DNA of 64,000 bases from Dreissena polymorpha. Its lineage: Eukaryota; Mollusca; Bivalvia; Myida; Dreissenidae. This document shows, in pieces, positions 24,977 through 40,947 of the stretch. Position 1 is the stretch's first letter. Every line of letters begins with the position of its first letter. Under the pieces are notes generated by a model. That model was not told the origin of the DNA. It saw nothing but the letters and a program-made list of their open reading frames with translations, and did not search any database. Both the position numbers and the translations under genes were made by a program. The DNA lies in NCBI RefSeq assembly GCF_020536995.1, contig NC_068357.1, positions 57,799,349 through 57,863,348 on the forward strand, written 5' to 3'.

Positions 24977-27900
24977 CTATGCCGAATGGTGTTGCACCGG
25001 TTGCTGCTTTCTTGGCAACTCTCTATTGTTTGTTGGCAATTTCCGGTCGTTCCTTGACAAATCTCTGTTGCGCATTGACAATCCTCTTAGTCTATCGTTC
25101 TGTTGCAAATCTCTGGAAATTATTGGTAATTTTGGTATTGTTTCATCGTGTGTTTCAATGACATGTGGGGACTCTTTGGTTTTCATTAGCGTAGACCTGT
25201 TACGCCGATACTCACGTCCACTGTCACCAACATTAACGATGTGCGAACGAGGATATGGCGATTTCCGCACATATTCTGCAGGTCTCCATCCTGTTGGTGT
25301 TTTAATCCGTACTGAATCATTTGGCTTCAGGTCTTCTTTTACCTTTGCGTGCCTGTCGTAATAGAATGTCTGTTTGCATCTATAAACACTCAATTTTAAT
25401 GCAATCTTTCCTGTTTGGTCAGCTTGGGGTTTCCGCAGTCCTTTCGATATCGGTATGAGGGTTCTTGCTCTCCGACCCATTAGCCTCTGCATCGGCGAAC
25501 CTACTACATCACCTCGAGGAGTTCTACGCAATTCTAGCAAGCACAAGTAAATATCATCACCTGTCTCAAAGCATTTCTGTGTAAGATTCTTCACAGCTAA
25601 ACCGTTTGATTGCTGATATAGTGGAGATGATGTCACATGTTAAATGTAGTATGAATCTACAAATTGTTTCAATTCTTGACTTGAAAATTGTGGACTGTTG
25701 TCGCTCACAAGCGTATCCATGATGCTATATCTTGCAATGCTAGCTTTCATTTGTTTCACTATTGTACTTGTTCTTGTATCGTGTTGCAAAGGTAATACTT
25801 CGATGAAGTTTGAGTTATAATCTACCATGATGAAGTAATGAAAACCATTGACTTCAAATAAGTCTTTGCCAACTTTGCTCCATGGTAATTCTGGAAAATG
25901 TTGCATAATCATTGTCTCTTTTGCTGGCTTGTTTTTGTATGTCAAATATACACTGCATTTGCTTACTGCATCGTCTATTTGCTTAGTCATACCAGGCCAA
26001 TATACCAACTCTTTGGCTCTTCTCTTGCATTTCAAAATTCCAATATGTGACTTGTGTATAGCACTCATTGTTTCAGATCTGAGACTCATTGGAATGCAAA
26101 CAAGCCGACCTCTTTACAAAACGCCATTGTACACTGATAATTCGTCTCTAAATTCCTAAAACGGTTTTGCTTCATCCTGCAATTCATTGCGCGTTTCTGG
26201 CCATCCTGATATGATTATTTGTTTAACTATCTGAAGCTGTTAATCATCTGCTGTTGCATTTGCTATCTTTTTATGATTTGTACATGCAAATGTTTCTGCC
26301 ACGAGTACCATCAGCTCATCATCCATTGTTTGTTTCTCTTTTTAATGGCATTCTGCTCAGGCAATCTGCAAGACCCATTTCATTCCCTTTCTTATGAATC
26401 AACTTGAATTCATATGGCTGTAACTTCAGCATCATTCTTTGTATCTGTAATTGTGCGGTATGAATGGGTTTTTTCAGTATGCTTTCAAGAGGTTTATGAT
26501 CAGATTCCACTATGATCCTTGTATTCCCGTACAGTAGTTTGTGAAATCGCTCGCAGCCGAATACTACCGCAAACATTTCTTTTTCTATTTGAGCATACTT
26601 CTGTTCTGCTGATGTCAGGGCACGAGATGCATATGCTACTACCCTATTACTTCGAATTATTGCAGCTCCTAAACCTCTCATAGATGCGTCCACGGTTAAC
26701 GTAACCGGTTTTGATACGTCAAAGTAACGTAAGACTTCTGTTGACTTCAGCGCTTCCTTGATCCTTTTGAAGGCGTCTCTAGCTTCGTCTGTCCAATTCC
26801 AATTTCTTATTTTTAAGGTCTCATAGAGGAGCATACAGTTTACTCAATACAGGTTTTTTAGCAACATAGGAAAGCAGTCCTAGTATCGTAAGCGATTTAC
26901 TCTGGTTCTCGGGTTCTTTCATTTTTACTAGTGCCGCAATGCGTTTCTCTGTCGGTTTCAGCCCCTCTCCTGTCAGTATGTGACCAACTCAACTCACTTC
27001 AGGCTGCGCAAAAACACACTTCTCTTTGTTGAGTTTTAAATTAATGCTTCTTGCTTTTTTAGTACAGCTCCAAGCCTTAAATTATGTTCCTCTATGGTAT
27101 TTCCATGGACTAGAATATCGTCAACAACGATTTCTACACCGTCCATTGCTCCAAAATGCTTCTCAATTTCTCTCTGGAACACTTCACTTGAACACTGTGC
27201 ATCCATTGGCATTCTAAGGTATCGGTATCGACCGTATGGTGTGTTAAATGTTGTGAGCCTTGAGCTCTTCTCAGTCAATTTCACCTGAAAATAACCCATG
27301 TTCGCATCCAATGTAGTGAAATATTTGCTTCTATGCAATCTTGTTGCAACTTTATCAATTGTGTTCATCGGATAGTGTTCCCGCATGATCGCATTGTTCA
27401 GATCTGTTGGATCAATACATTTGCGAACTTTGCCATTCTTTTTTCTCACGCACACCATGCTATTTACCCATTCTGTCGGCTCTGTTTGTTTTGCTATTAT
27501 TTTTCATCGCTCAAGATCGTCTAACTGCTCTTTCAATTCACCCCGTATAGCTACTGGAACTGAACGAGGTGTCACTGTCTCAATGATCTTGATGTCATAC
27601 TCTCCTGGCAAACAACCAAATTGAGCGCCTAAACATCACTGAATTCTTTTTCCCAATGCCTTGATCAGCTTTCCGCTTACACCATTTATGCGGGCATCAC
27701 TCTTTAATATCGGGAATTCCACACAAAAATTATCAGCGATTTGTCTCGAAAGCACGTTGCATTGTGCACCACTGTCTATCTCCAAACGCAAATGCTTGTT
27801 GTTGACCTTCAAGTCTACTGTCCACTCTTTCTTATTCGTTCATCGCCATTGTGTTGTACTGTGTAAACATCATGTGTGGATGTATTTTGTTCGAACATAT

Positions 27901-29000
27901 GAGATAGTTCGTCTTCCTCTGTGTAGAGAACACGAACGTTAGCTCGACAACGACCATAGCCAGGGCTTGGCCTACTGCCAACACGGTGCTGCCAACGACC
28001 TTGAGTTGTTGCACGTCCTCTACAATATCTTGACGCCTTAAAATGTCCCTTTTTACCACATACATTGCATCTTTTGTAGAATGCTGAACAATTTTTATAT
28101 TGCCAGGGCTTGGCCTACTGCCAACACGGTGCTGCCAACGACCTTGAGTTGTTGCACGTCCTCTACAATATCTTGACGCCTTAAAATGTCCTTTTTTACC
28201 ACATACATCTCATCTTTTGTAGAATGCTGGACAATTTTTAATTGCATGCATTTTGACAAAATGACATAATACTGCTTGAACTGTTTTGTTTAGCACCACG
28301 TTTGCCATATTTATCCGGACGCGCCACGTGTACAGCTGGATGTTCTCGCAAAGTCTTAATGTGAGCGTTCGATGTGACGACACGTTTGAATCACCCTTTC
28401 CAATTTTAAGTGGTCTGCTGGAATTTTCATGAGCTTTTCGGTCCACTTGTTGTCGTTGGTCCCATTAATAAACATGTCACATAAATAACCATCCTTTTGC
28501 GCTCCATATTGGCAGTACTAAGCTTTTCGTTGCAATTCTGCTATGTGATCCATTACAGATAATTGACCTCTTTTAGTCTTCAGAAATTCCTGCCGCTTAA
28601 TATTTCTAAAGTTGTGGACACCAAATTGATGATCAAATTTTGTCACAGTGTCCAAATCATATCTATCTTCTGCGAGCATGTGTGCAATACCATTGTCTTC
28701 ATATGACGACAATCTGCGGCTCCTGCATCTGCTGAATTAAATTCCTGCAAATTTCTAATTCCTTTTGCAGCCATACTGCTCCTAGTGGTCTAAAACTTCA
28801 TCAATAAATGTCTAGCATCTATTGTTTTCTGTATTTCAGCTATTTATTCACAACCATTCTAACACCATGTAATAACTCTGAACTTGATGGTGGGTAACTC
28901 ACAACTCACTTTATTCATAGATTCACACAGATATAAACCTCAATACAAATTACTCATGACTACATGCTTTAACAAGACAATACGAGTTGTGTCCCTTACA
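24977..29000 (-). mobile_element. Ty3/Gypsy-type LTR retrotransposon fossil
   Basis: Read on the minus strand from about 29,000 down, the expected order of parts is visible: a probable LTR (28,869-29,000), a Gag-like region (about 28,780-28,100) with a CCHC-type zinc-knuckle segment, a protease region (about 27,840-27,640), reverse transcriptase (about 27,560-27,036; KVRKCIDPTDLNNAIMREHY, then VVDDILVHG), RNase H (26,834-26,319; TLTVDASMRGLGA, ESDHKPLESI) and integrase (about 26,160-24,977; YWPGMTKQID, LVSDNSPQFSS). Gene order RT-RNaseH-IN is the Ty3/Gypsy hallmark. The element is broken in at least half a dozen places and lacks a recognisable second LTR, so it is an old, inactive copy. A segment of about 143 bp around the zinc knuckle is present twice in tandem (27,959-28,101 and 28,102-28,245). 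Confidence 0.9.
28869..29000 (-). repeat. Probable single LTR of the Gypsy fossil
   Basis: A 132-bp block starts TGTAATAACTC and ends CCCTTACA (TG..CA termini). On the minus strand it carries AATAAAG, a plausible polyadenylation signal, and TGGTGTTAGAATGG follows it immediately where a primer-binding site is expected. No second copy was found at the other end of the element, so the call rests on position and ends only. Confidence 0.5.
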
Positions 29001-29014
29001 TTACAATACATGAC

Positions 29015-31766
29015 TGTCATTAATGAATGTAATGCACCTAAGGGCCCGAAAGGTATATCTTTAGACACGTTTTCTGAATATTGTAGAGCTATAAGCAACC
29101 CTGATAGTATATTTTTCAAGCAGACGAAGATGTAATTGATTTCACAAATAGAATTGGCGAAGATGAATTAAAAATATGTTTAATCAGTTGCATATGTGAT
29201 CTACAAATGCAGATGTATTGAAAGGTATTTCAGAACTAAAATTGGGGCGATTTGAAGGGCCCGATTGTATTTTAAATGAATGAATTTTTAGTGTATGGTA
29301 AAATGTATTAGTTGATAGCATTGTGAAATTGTTCAATGCGATTTTAGAATGTAATTATTTCCCTTCAAGTTGGATTGAAGGCTACATTGTACCTAACTAT
29401 AAGAAAGGCAGTGAGTCAAATGTCACGAATTTAAGAGGTATAACATTACTTAGTGTTGTTGGAAAATTATTTACAACACTTATAAACACTAGACTTGCAC
29501 ATTGGGCAGAGGAAAACTATATATATGTAAAGGCGCAAGCTGGTTTTAGGGCTAACATTGGAACTAGGGACACTATTTTTGTATTACATGGTTTAATTAC
29601 CCATATAATTAATCAAAACAAACACTTATTTTGTGTTTTGTTGAATTTTCTAAAGCGTTCGATTATTTGGTTAGACCAAACATTTGGTACAAATTATGCA
29701 AACTGGGTATTAGAGGTAAGCTTTTTAATGTTATCACATCTATGTATAAGCAAGTACGCTCATGTGTTAAACTAAATTGTGAAACTGGAGAGATGTTTGA
29801 AAGCTTTTTAGGAGTACGTCAAGGCGAGTGTTTAAGTCCTTTTATCTTTTTTATGTATTTAAATGACATAGAAGATGCATTTTTTCTTAAAAGGTGCCGA
29901 AGGTGTTGATATTGGTACTCTTAAGATTTTTCTGTTAATGTATGCGACGACATTGTGAGTTTTGCAAATTCAGCATAAGAACTGCAAAAAAACCTAGATA
30001 TTTTATCGACATATAGTAAAAGATGGAAATTAACTGTTAATAGAGATAAAACCAAAGTACTTGTTTTTAGAAAGGGTGGTAGACTTCCAAGTAATTAAAA
30101 CTTTTATTATGATGGAAGCCATATAGAAATTGTGAATAAGTATTCTTATCTATGTATTATATTTACATAGGGTGGTTCATTCACGGAATCACGTGAGACA
30201 TTGTCCGGTCAGGCTCTTAAAGCGATATTTCAACTCAGAAAATACTTGTACAGTTACGTAAATATTGCTGTTCCAGATATGTTAGATCTCTGTGAAAAGA
30301 TAGTTAAACCAATACTGTTTTAGGTTTTGGGTTTTGCTCGAGCAACTCCGATTGAAAGTGCGCATACAAAGTTTTGCAAGTCTGTATTTGGTGTTAAATG
30401 TAGCATTCAAAACGATTTTATTTATGGTGATCTTGGCCGAATGGATTAACATATCCAGAGGCTTGTTTGTATTGTTTAATATTGGTTGCAGATCACTGGC
30501 TGTAGTGATAGAAAATATGTGTCGTGCATTTTCAATGCTAAGTTAAATGATATTGATTACAACCCACGTAAGCAAAACTGTGCTTCACTTGTTAAAGATA
30601 CGTTGTGTAGATTAGGTTTCTATCATGTATGGCTGCAACAGAGTGTTGGAAATAATAGTCAGTTTATTAGTGTATTTAAACAACGTATTAAGGACATTGG
30701 AAAGGATTGGCATAGTCGATTGGAAAATTCATCTAGAGCGATATTCTATAATACTTTTTGAAATTTCGAATTTCAAACATATCTTAAACATGTAAGTGTA
30801 AAATGCTATAGAAATGCTCTTACAAAGTTACGAATGTCATCACATAGATTAAATATTGAAACAGGCACAGAGCGCCAAGGGAACAAAGACTATGTAACAA
30901 ATGTTATAAATTAGAGGACGAATTTCATTTTCTTTTTGAGTGTAAGCAATATGATAGCGTACGAGGAAAATATCTTAAGCAGTATTACCGTCATAGACCA
31001 AACATGTTTAAAACTGTCGAGCCGATTACAAATGATAGTTGTGAAATATTACGAAACCTAGCTGTATATGTAAGCAAAGCCTTCGAATTTAGAAAAGCAC
31101 ATTATACAATTCATTAATATTTGTATCGTTTATTGCAGCTTCAAAATGTGTTTATAAATGGTAACTGTTTTATGCCTGCATCATCATGATTATAGAATTT
31201 ACGTAGATATAATAGATATTACAGCATTGTATTGTACAACCTAGTACGGGTAAACATAGTTAAATATAAAATATTCAAATGCAAATATAGATCATATTGG
31301 TACACAACAAGTGTCTGTATAAGTGTCATGGTGTAATAAATATAATAGCAAAAAGTAGAACATATGTATAGTATAAACTATATTTCACCATCAGTTTCCC
31401 GATTAACTTGTCCGTATATCAAAATTGCAATCGGTGTTACTGGGGTCTGTGCATTGCAAAAAAATGAACATAAATAATTATCCGACACCATAAAGCCAAA
31501 GTAGTCCGTGCCATATGACTACAGACAAATTTAAATTATGTACATAGTGATCTATAAAATAAGAATCGTTTTTAACTCATGGTGATGTATACATATTGTA
31601 TAATATTAGAGTTGTAGGATCATATGGATGTAAAAGATAGATCCATTATTGGCATGAGTGAAGAAGCAAGTTAAATTATTTCAGTGAAGTATATTGCAAC
31701 AAAATGATACAATTGGTGATTATGATATCGATATTTTATTTTGAATCTTGAATCTTAAAATCTTAA
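29015..31766 (+). mobile_element. 5'-truncated, decayed non-LTR retrotransposon (LINE)
   Basis: The plus strand carries reverse-transcriptase motifs in order: YKKGSESNVTNLRGITLLSV (about 29,395), QAGFRANIGTRDTIFVLHGL, VEFSKAFDYLVRPNIWYKL (about 29,640), then FLGVRQGECLSPFIFFMYLN (about 29,810). The reading shifts frame near 29,640 and again before the YADD box, where one base is missing in TATGCGACGACATTGTG. A C-terminal segment (about 30,905-31,117) contains DEFHFLFECKQYDS and a closing VSKAFEFRKAHYTIH. A 3' UTR runs to a TTGAATCTTGAATCTT tail near 31,766. The endonuclease part is missing. The style matches LINEs common in molluscs; the clade (CR1/Jockey/I group) is not resolved by eye. Confidence 0.85.
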
Positions 31767-34700
31767 ACCATATCTTAGCTTAGCTTTTTTGGGTATTCCG
31801 CACGTATCATTAGAAAGAGAGAAAACTCTTTCGTTTATTATTAGAATGATTGGAAGAGTTAGCTTTCCTTTCTGCACTCGTTTTTCTAATAACCGCCATA
31901 TTTCGATTATAACTGGGTCATTAATGATATAGCTTATTCAAGTTTCATTAGATTTATTGCACTTATGTTTTTCAATCACTCTATGACATAAGAAGGATAA
32001 TGTAATCCATATCTAAATGATTCTCAATTTGTATACTAAATAATATCTACCAACGCAAAACAAACTTACAGCGAAGAGTATTTCTTATTATTGAAAAAGA
32101 TTGACAACAAATGTACGTGTTAAACAGTTGTGCATAGTGATAAGATTCGTAGCTTGAACATATTTGTACAATCATTGTAAATGAGAAAGATTCTTTTGAG
32201 GTTGGGCCTTCAAAATGAGTTTGCTGCACAAATTCATATTGCCATAAACCCATGACCTAACAATGGAATATCATAAAATGTAACGAACAAATCTCCTAAG
32301 ACTTTCCTATATTTTCTTTCGGTAGGTCAGTCCGTGGATGGAAATTCATATATATTTAACTCTCAAAATTAAATGGAAATAACCTGAAATTGGCTATTCT
32401 TCAGTAATAGACATGTGTTAAAGTTCGTATTTTAAGAAACATTTTGTTGTAATCCCGAGATTTAATTGACTGAAAGCTCAAATGAAACAAATTCAAACAT
32501 TAAGGATTTAGAAGTGCTGTAATATTAAATTTGCATGTGAATATGATGTAATTCTTTAGAATGAAATTCTATATAAATAAAGGTAGTTTGCATATACATA
32601 CCATATTTTTGTTTGTACGTTTTTTATGAACATACCCGATTAGCAAATTTGTAAATATATTGATAATTTGTAAATACACTGATATGAATATTATATCATG
32701 ATATACATTTAAGCACTGATTGTCGCAAAATTGTAAATTTATGTAGATATACCATCATGTTGAACAAGGTCCTTTAAGGTCTATTTCAATTGTGTATATA
32801 TGTATATGTTTTTGTTGAAATAAACGTTCTCTCTATGATATAAATTGGTACCAACTTGCTAATTTTATCGATTATGAAAGCGAGTTTATCATTCATAAGT
32901 GACCATTCACAATTCAGTTATCTAAATCTAGAGGTTCCTTCTTTAAGTGTGACACATCGGCACACATTTTACTGCGCCAATTGTCAATGTCATAAACACA
33001 AAGAAATTAGAATGTTTACAGTGTTTTGGGTACAACTAAAGAATTCTTACCACCGTTTATCAAATGCTAAGCATAGTACTTTGTTGTCAAATTACAGCCT
33101 TGGAATATCTTTTTGTAAAATTAAGTAAAACGCAGTGAAGTAATTTTAGCATCATGCTACCATACTTTTTGGTTATTTATACTCAACACTGGGGTATACA
33201 CGTGCACTCTATTATTCACAGTTGATGTTATGTACAGGAATGTAGGACGTCCAATGCATTAGTATAATTTCAGCGTGTCTCTAAATTTTCAAACGTGTTT
33301 TTTTCGGGTGGGGGGTATTATACGCGAGTATCTAAATTTTCCGCCACGATTTTTTTATTATTGTAACGTTTCCGAAATTTAGTTTTGATAAAATACGGTA
33401 ATACACTCAATCGCACTTCTTACGTAACACTTTCCCCCCTTAATTTCTCGAATATTTATCAACGGATTTCGCCCAAAAGTTGAATATTGTTACATAAATT
33501 ATATATCAATATCTTCTATAAATTTTATTAGAAATGATTAACTTTTCATAAAGTACAAGACGAGTTGCCTATCGATTACAAATATTTAGCCATACAATGG
33601 CATAATGTGAAAATATTAACTTTCAGTAAAAAGTCAGTTGACAGAAAATCACAATTCTATTTACATGAGTAATGCGTCGATCTTCGTCGTTTGTCAAGAT
33701 GGACGAAGTCTGACTTTTTGGCAAACATTTTACCCTTGAGACTCAAAGATAATTAAATCTGAATTAAAGTAAAATGTTTAATCACGATAAAACTTATGAG
33801 TTTCAGTTGTAATATCTTCTGGTTTAAACAGTATCCAGATTTGTTCAATTATCATTCAGGTTCATACCGTAAGCACTTAGGCTAGATGCCTTTCACATCA
33901 ATCATTTAAGTCTTTATATAAAAACCACTCTCATTTTATATGAAGAAACAGCATTTTTAGTTGATTTTTATTTTATATATTCCATAGTAAAATATGCCTA
34001 ACGATGCAATTTGCCATTGCTAAGATCTGAATGCGCGCCTATGACAACAAGAGATCACCTACTAGCAGATGCGTACGGATTCGAAATAACCACGTGTTCA
34101 ATCAAGTCACACTAATCTATGAAGACTCGCTTGGCTCACAAACAAAATGAAGCATACACGGCGTTAAAAAAGTTGGTTGTTTCTACTATTTCAACCGATC
34201 CTATTTTTTGTGTCAACGATTACGATTAAGTTAAACGACAATAAACTTGACTCTGAAATGGCAAATGCTTATTATTAAACAAAAAAAGAACCTCGAATTT
34301 TTCATTTAAATCACGGTCTTCGAATAGATAACTTTAAAGAAGAACATGGGAATAGCCTGGAAACGAATTTAAAGGCTTCGACAGTTATATTTGTAAATTA
34401 TGAAGCTTTAAAAAGGACCATAATGGGAGGACACACTTATAATTTATAGCCACAAAACAGTTCCAACATTTGGAATGTATTTGTTCACTTAACGCATGTA
34501 TACATGTTTATAACATTGGTGTCGTTTCTTTAAATAAGGCGATAACCACTGTCGGATTTAGCGTACGGTGTTTTACCGTAGATTAACCTAAGCACAGGCG
34601 TTAGTTTTTCTGGTATTTAGCAAACTCATAAGCGAATATGTATGGGTTTTTTTCCAACAGTCAAAATATGCTATGGAAAAAAATAAGATTTAGCATTTTA

Positions 34701-35032
34701 CATGATGTGCACATAAGAGTATTTAATATATTGGTTCAATACTCTAATTTTAGTATTTGTTTAAAACCCCGTCAGAACGCTGTGTATAGGGAGCTAAATC
34801 AGTTTTTATGCGTTTTGTTTCATATTCAATCAAGTTAGCAATAATATTGTTGTAAACATACCTTGTGTCATATTTGTAGGCATTCGTGCGTTCGAAAACG
34901 TTAATGCATAAACCCATGTATGCCTAATGGACACTCCCATCCTTCTGAATTGGATCAATTTATTTCCAAAATAAGGGATGTCTTGTATATTTATTACTAT
35001 ATTTAGAATATTACTTACAGAAATTCCTTTAA
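31767..35032. other. AT-rich stretch without a recognised gene
   Basis: More than 3 kb with only short, AT-driven open frames on both strands. I found no exon pair with matching phases and no RNA gene. Confidence 0.5.
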
Positions 35033-35099
35033 GCAAACAGCACAGACCCTGATGAGACGCCGTATCATGCGGCGTCTCATCTGGGTCTACACTGTTTGC
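35033..35099. mobile_element. Palindromic bivalve element (short MITE core)
   Basis: GATGAGACGCCG and CGGCGTCTCATC face each other around a 7-9 bp loop, inside longer imperfect arms running from GCAAACAG to CTGTTTGC (about 30 bp per arm). Its minus-strand translation gives SVDPDETPHDTASHQGL, a frequent false protein in mollusc annotations. That makes the open frame at 34,830-35,156 spurious. Confidence 0.75.
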
Positions 35100-35587
35100 C
35101 AAGGCCTTTTTTCTAGACGCTATGCATAAATGGGGTAAAAGCAGTTGATGCAACAAACCTTATGATATTTACTGAATATAAACATTGTCAAGCCACAAAT
35201 TATGTTTCATTTCGTTGATAACATAACTTCAGATTAACTTTCATAATAACCTAAACCCAAAAGCAATACATACTTAACAACATAAATACATTTTATTTTA
35301 CATAAGTAAAATTTATTAGTGTACATGTGTATGTGTACCAGTGTAGACGTTTTAATTTTTTAATTAAAGAACAACGCCTACTTTCTTGTATAAAGAACTT
35401 ATCTGAAAATGTAAAATGTGTATTTGCAATCCATGTAACGCATATCAAATTGCACAACAATAATGACCTAAATTAAAAATAAATACGCCGATAACGATGT
35501 GATAAGAACCCCATTGAACAGTTCACTCAGATATCCCATCAACATATTTGGTTATCGTAGTCAAACTACGCCATACCACGTAACATT
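35100..35587. other. Upstream region of Ly6-like gene A
   Basis: AT-rich. No promoter element can be assigned with confidence, and no other gene is seen. Confidence 0.4.
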
Positions 35588-38324
<2,737 letters not shown>

Positions 38325-39080
38325 CATTTCGTATTTATTTCTAATGTATCATATTTAGACGTACTCAAAAGTTTTGAAATAGGAACAAATTTACAAACCG
38401 TCCCTCAGGATATCTGATTATCGAATATACACATATTACGAATATGTCTTAATTCTCTATGATGCATGTGATGAAAGGTTCGTGGTATTCACTCTACATA
38501 CGATATATATTTTACACATAAAATGGCGCAAACAAGATTTAAAAAAAACCTATGTGCATTATAGAGCTTTTAAGTTTTGCGTTTAACCGCAACGAGTGAG
38601 ACCATAATGATTTTTAGTCTCATTTGTAATATAACAACATGTGTAAAGATATTTACTTAAAATATATTACAATTGAAATTTCTTTTATACCTAAGCATAT
38701 ATGAAATTTTTGCAGTGAAATAACAGCAGTGAAAATAAACAAATTGTTATTTTTACCGATGAAAATAACACATTTTAGAACTCCTTTTTCTATTTTAAGA
38801 TTATCATAGATAATTATATATATATTTTCTATGATCACGAGCTAATTAAAATCGACATTCCACCGAACCCAACAAATTTTCTGTTTATTTTATGCTTTGT
38901 TAACGTTTAATTACATAGTAAAAGAGTTTAACCGGAGAATTTCGCTGGTATAATGACGTCATTTTGTGTTTTGAAATGTATTGAGGCATGTCGCGGCAGA
39001 ACGGGTAACTCTTCAGCGAAAGGGAAACAGCTGTTAATTATTTTCTTGAAAAAAAGCATAAAAGAAACATACATTTTTTA
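38325..39080. other. 3' flank of gene A with repeat-like sequence
   Basis: No gene. Near 38,790-38,835 a small palindrome (ATCATAGA..TCTATGAT around an AT run) resembles the centre of the hairpin at 39,081-39,177, so this may belong to the same degraded element. Confidence 0.4.
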
Positions 39081-39177
39081 ATGTCAGTGTAAGATCGTTT
39101 GTTATTTTACTCATGATCATAGAAAAATATATTTTCTACGATCATTCATGAAATAACAAACGATCTTACACTGACAT
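39081..39177. repeat. 97-bp near-perfect hairpin
   Basis: The left arm begins ATGTCAGTGTAAGATCGTTT (39,081-39,107). Its exact 27-bp reverse complement lies at 39,151-39,177. The 43-bp centre is itself nearly palindromic (CATGATCATAGAAAA..TTTTCTACGATCATTCATG). It is probably the end-to-end remnant of an inverted-repeat transposon. Confidence 0.85.
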
Positions 39178-39340
39178 GAACAAATATCCGCTATTAAGAC
39201 CATATTGTTTGATATTTGGATAACGACATATAAACATTATTAGTGTGATGCCTCGTCTGTTAACATATATTGTATTGTGTCATCCAGTCGTACGTCCTTT
39301 TATTTATAGCGCTGTATACCGCAGTATACAGTCTATTTTA

Positions 39341-39480
39341 GCTTAATGCATGTGCGCAAAATATCGTAACAGATTAGCAAGCGCAGTCCTCAAAGGCTTA
39401 TCGGGGAAGATATTTTCCGCTTACTTTGGATTTACGTTTAGAAGAGACCTCCTTTATTATAAAGAGGGGGCATAACTGGG
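39341..39480 (+). mobile_element. Degraded bivalve MITE
   Basis: GCTTAATGCATGTGCGCAAA, then AGATTAGCAAGCGCAGTCC and TTTCCGCTTACTTTGGATTT follow the block order of the better copy at 47,806-48,055. No coding content. Confidence 0.6.
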
Positions 39481-40699
39481 ATAGACAATAACAATAAAGT
39501 AAAATGATTACACCCCTTTGATGGCTGGTGCATTGTTTCATTTGGTAAATATGTTGTATTGAAAGTTGTACATATCATGATACAACCCCACCCCAACACA
39601 AAACGGAAGAAAAATGGTGTTTATTTTTACGCTTTCCCTATTCCATCATGAAACTTAATATGAAATCTTGACAGAGCACTTCTACACCAGTCAGGTGTTG
39701 CAAAGTTCCAATTGGAAAGTGAAAAACACATTTACATACCAAAAACTTGAAATAGCGAAACTATTGATAATGCTGATATTTACTTTCCCCTCCAAGAACT
39801 TCCATTTCCACCACACACAACTCCCTACAATTCAGAGTGTCATTGGTGAATACGGCACCACATGGAATTGGCCATGGCAGAGTTACTATAACCGAGGCTG
39901 CACGGAAAGTGAAAAAAACAGGTATATACCAAATGCTAACGCGACACTGTTTTCTGTGTTTCCTTGAGCACCATCCGAGGTAGGAAATGTCTGGAAAACA
40001 ATACATTGAAGGCCAGACAGGTGTTCAACAATATTATTTGAGGTATAAATATATAGATGTTGATGGACCGGCACTTGACATGTACCTAACGTCGGTGGCT
40101 CTCGAGTACTGCCTAAACCCTGGAATCACTTCATGGAATACAGTGCAGCAGTAGTCTTGACATACCATTTGGACTATTTAAAAGAGTCACTGAGTCAGAA
40201 CCCTCACATAAAAATCGCTTGGCTTGCCCCGTCGTAGCAGTGATGAGGTCATTTTATACACACCGGTCTTACTGACCTGTGTACTAACGCGAAAGGAAAT
40301 GTGGGTAGAACTTCGTTTACGAGTGAAAAGTGCAAGCGAAAGAAGGTCAGGTAATCGTGCATCTGATAATCGCTATCAGTCTTAACAGAGATTCAATATC
40401 ACATATAAACATAATCAAATAACATTTTTTTCACAACATTCCGTTTTAAACACACAATAAAATAGATTTTTCTTTCATTATTAACATTTTATTACTTCGC
40501 AGAACTACTTCGGCGGAAGCATAATTCCCCAAACCATGTGATGATGATGACGAATGTGATGCGTATTAGTATAGAGGTGACAATAACGTCGTGACGTCAC
40601 CATCTATGTATAGAATGAGGTTTCTCTACCACAAGGTGGCCATCGAGTTGTTTGCCTGTCTGGATGTGCAGTTTTATGCCCGAACCATATAGACAGATA

Positions 40700-40947
40700 C
40701 TTACCATTCTTAGAGAATTCTACATGAAATTTCATACAAGCTAAATCATCAGATCAGTGACAACTACACTTCAGTCACAACATCTGAGTATCCTGTAGTG
40801 TCTGACATGCTTTTCGGAAGAGTGACTTATACACAGGAGGTCCTGAACTCCGTGCCATATGTGGCTGCTGTATACTTAAATGTGATTAAGAAGCTGATTG
40901 CTCTCATGCCGCCCAACCTGAAGACAGAGGAGTGGCTATGGGATTGA
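40700..40947 (+). pseudogene. Unidentified coding relic
   Basis: A stretch of about 75 codons ending at 40,947 reads like real protein, containing EYPVVSDMLFGRVTYTQEVL and then VIKKLIALMPPNLKTEEWLW. Protein-like but interrupted sequence extends on either side, roughly 39,800-41,300 (for example RKYVKVEYRLMKLGTVHAI near 41,010). There is no start, no convincing splice structure and no family that I recognise. It could be the remains of a transposon or virus-like element, so I leave it as a fossil of unknown origin. Confidence 0.4.

Noticed and set aside
34830-35156. 108-codon minus-strand open frame with SVDPDETPH
   Set aside because: The protein-like part is the palindromic bivalve element read as protein, a common false gene in molluscs.
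39668-40074. Overlapping open frames on both strands near 39.7-40.1 kb
   Set aside because: No start or splice structure and no motif. I keep only the stronger relic at 40,700-40,947.
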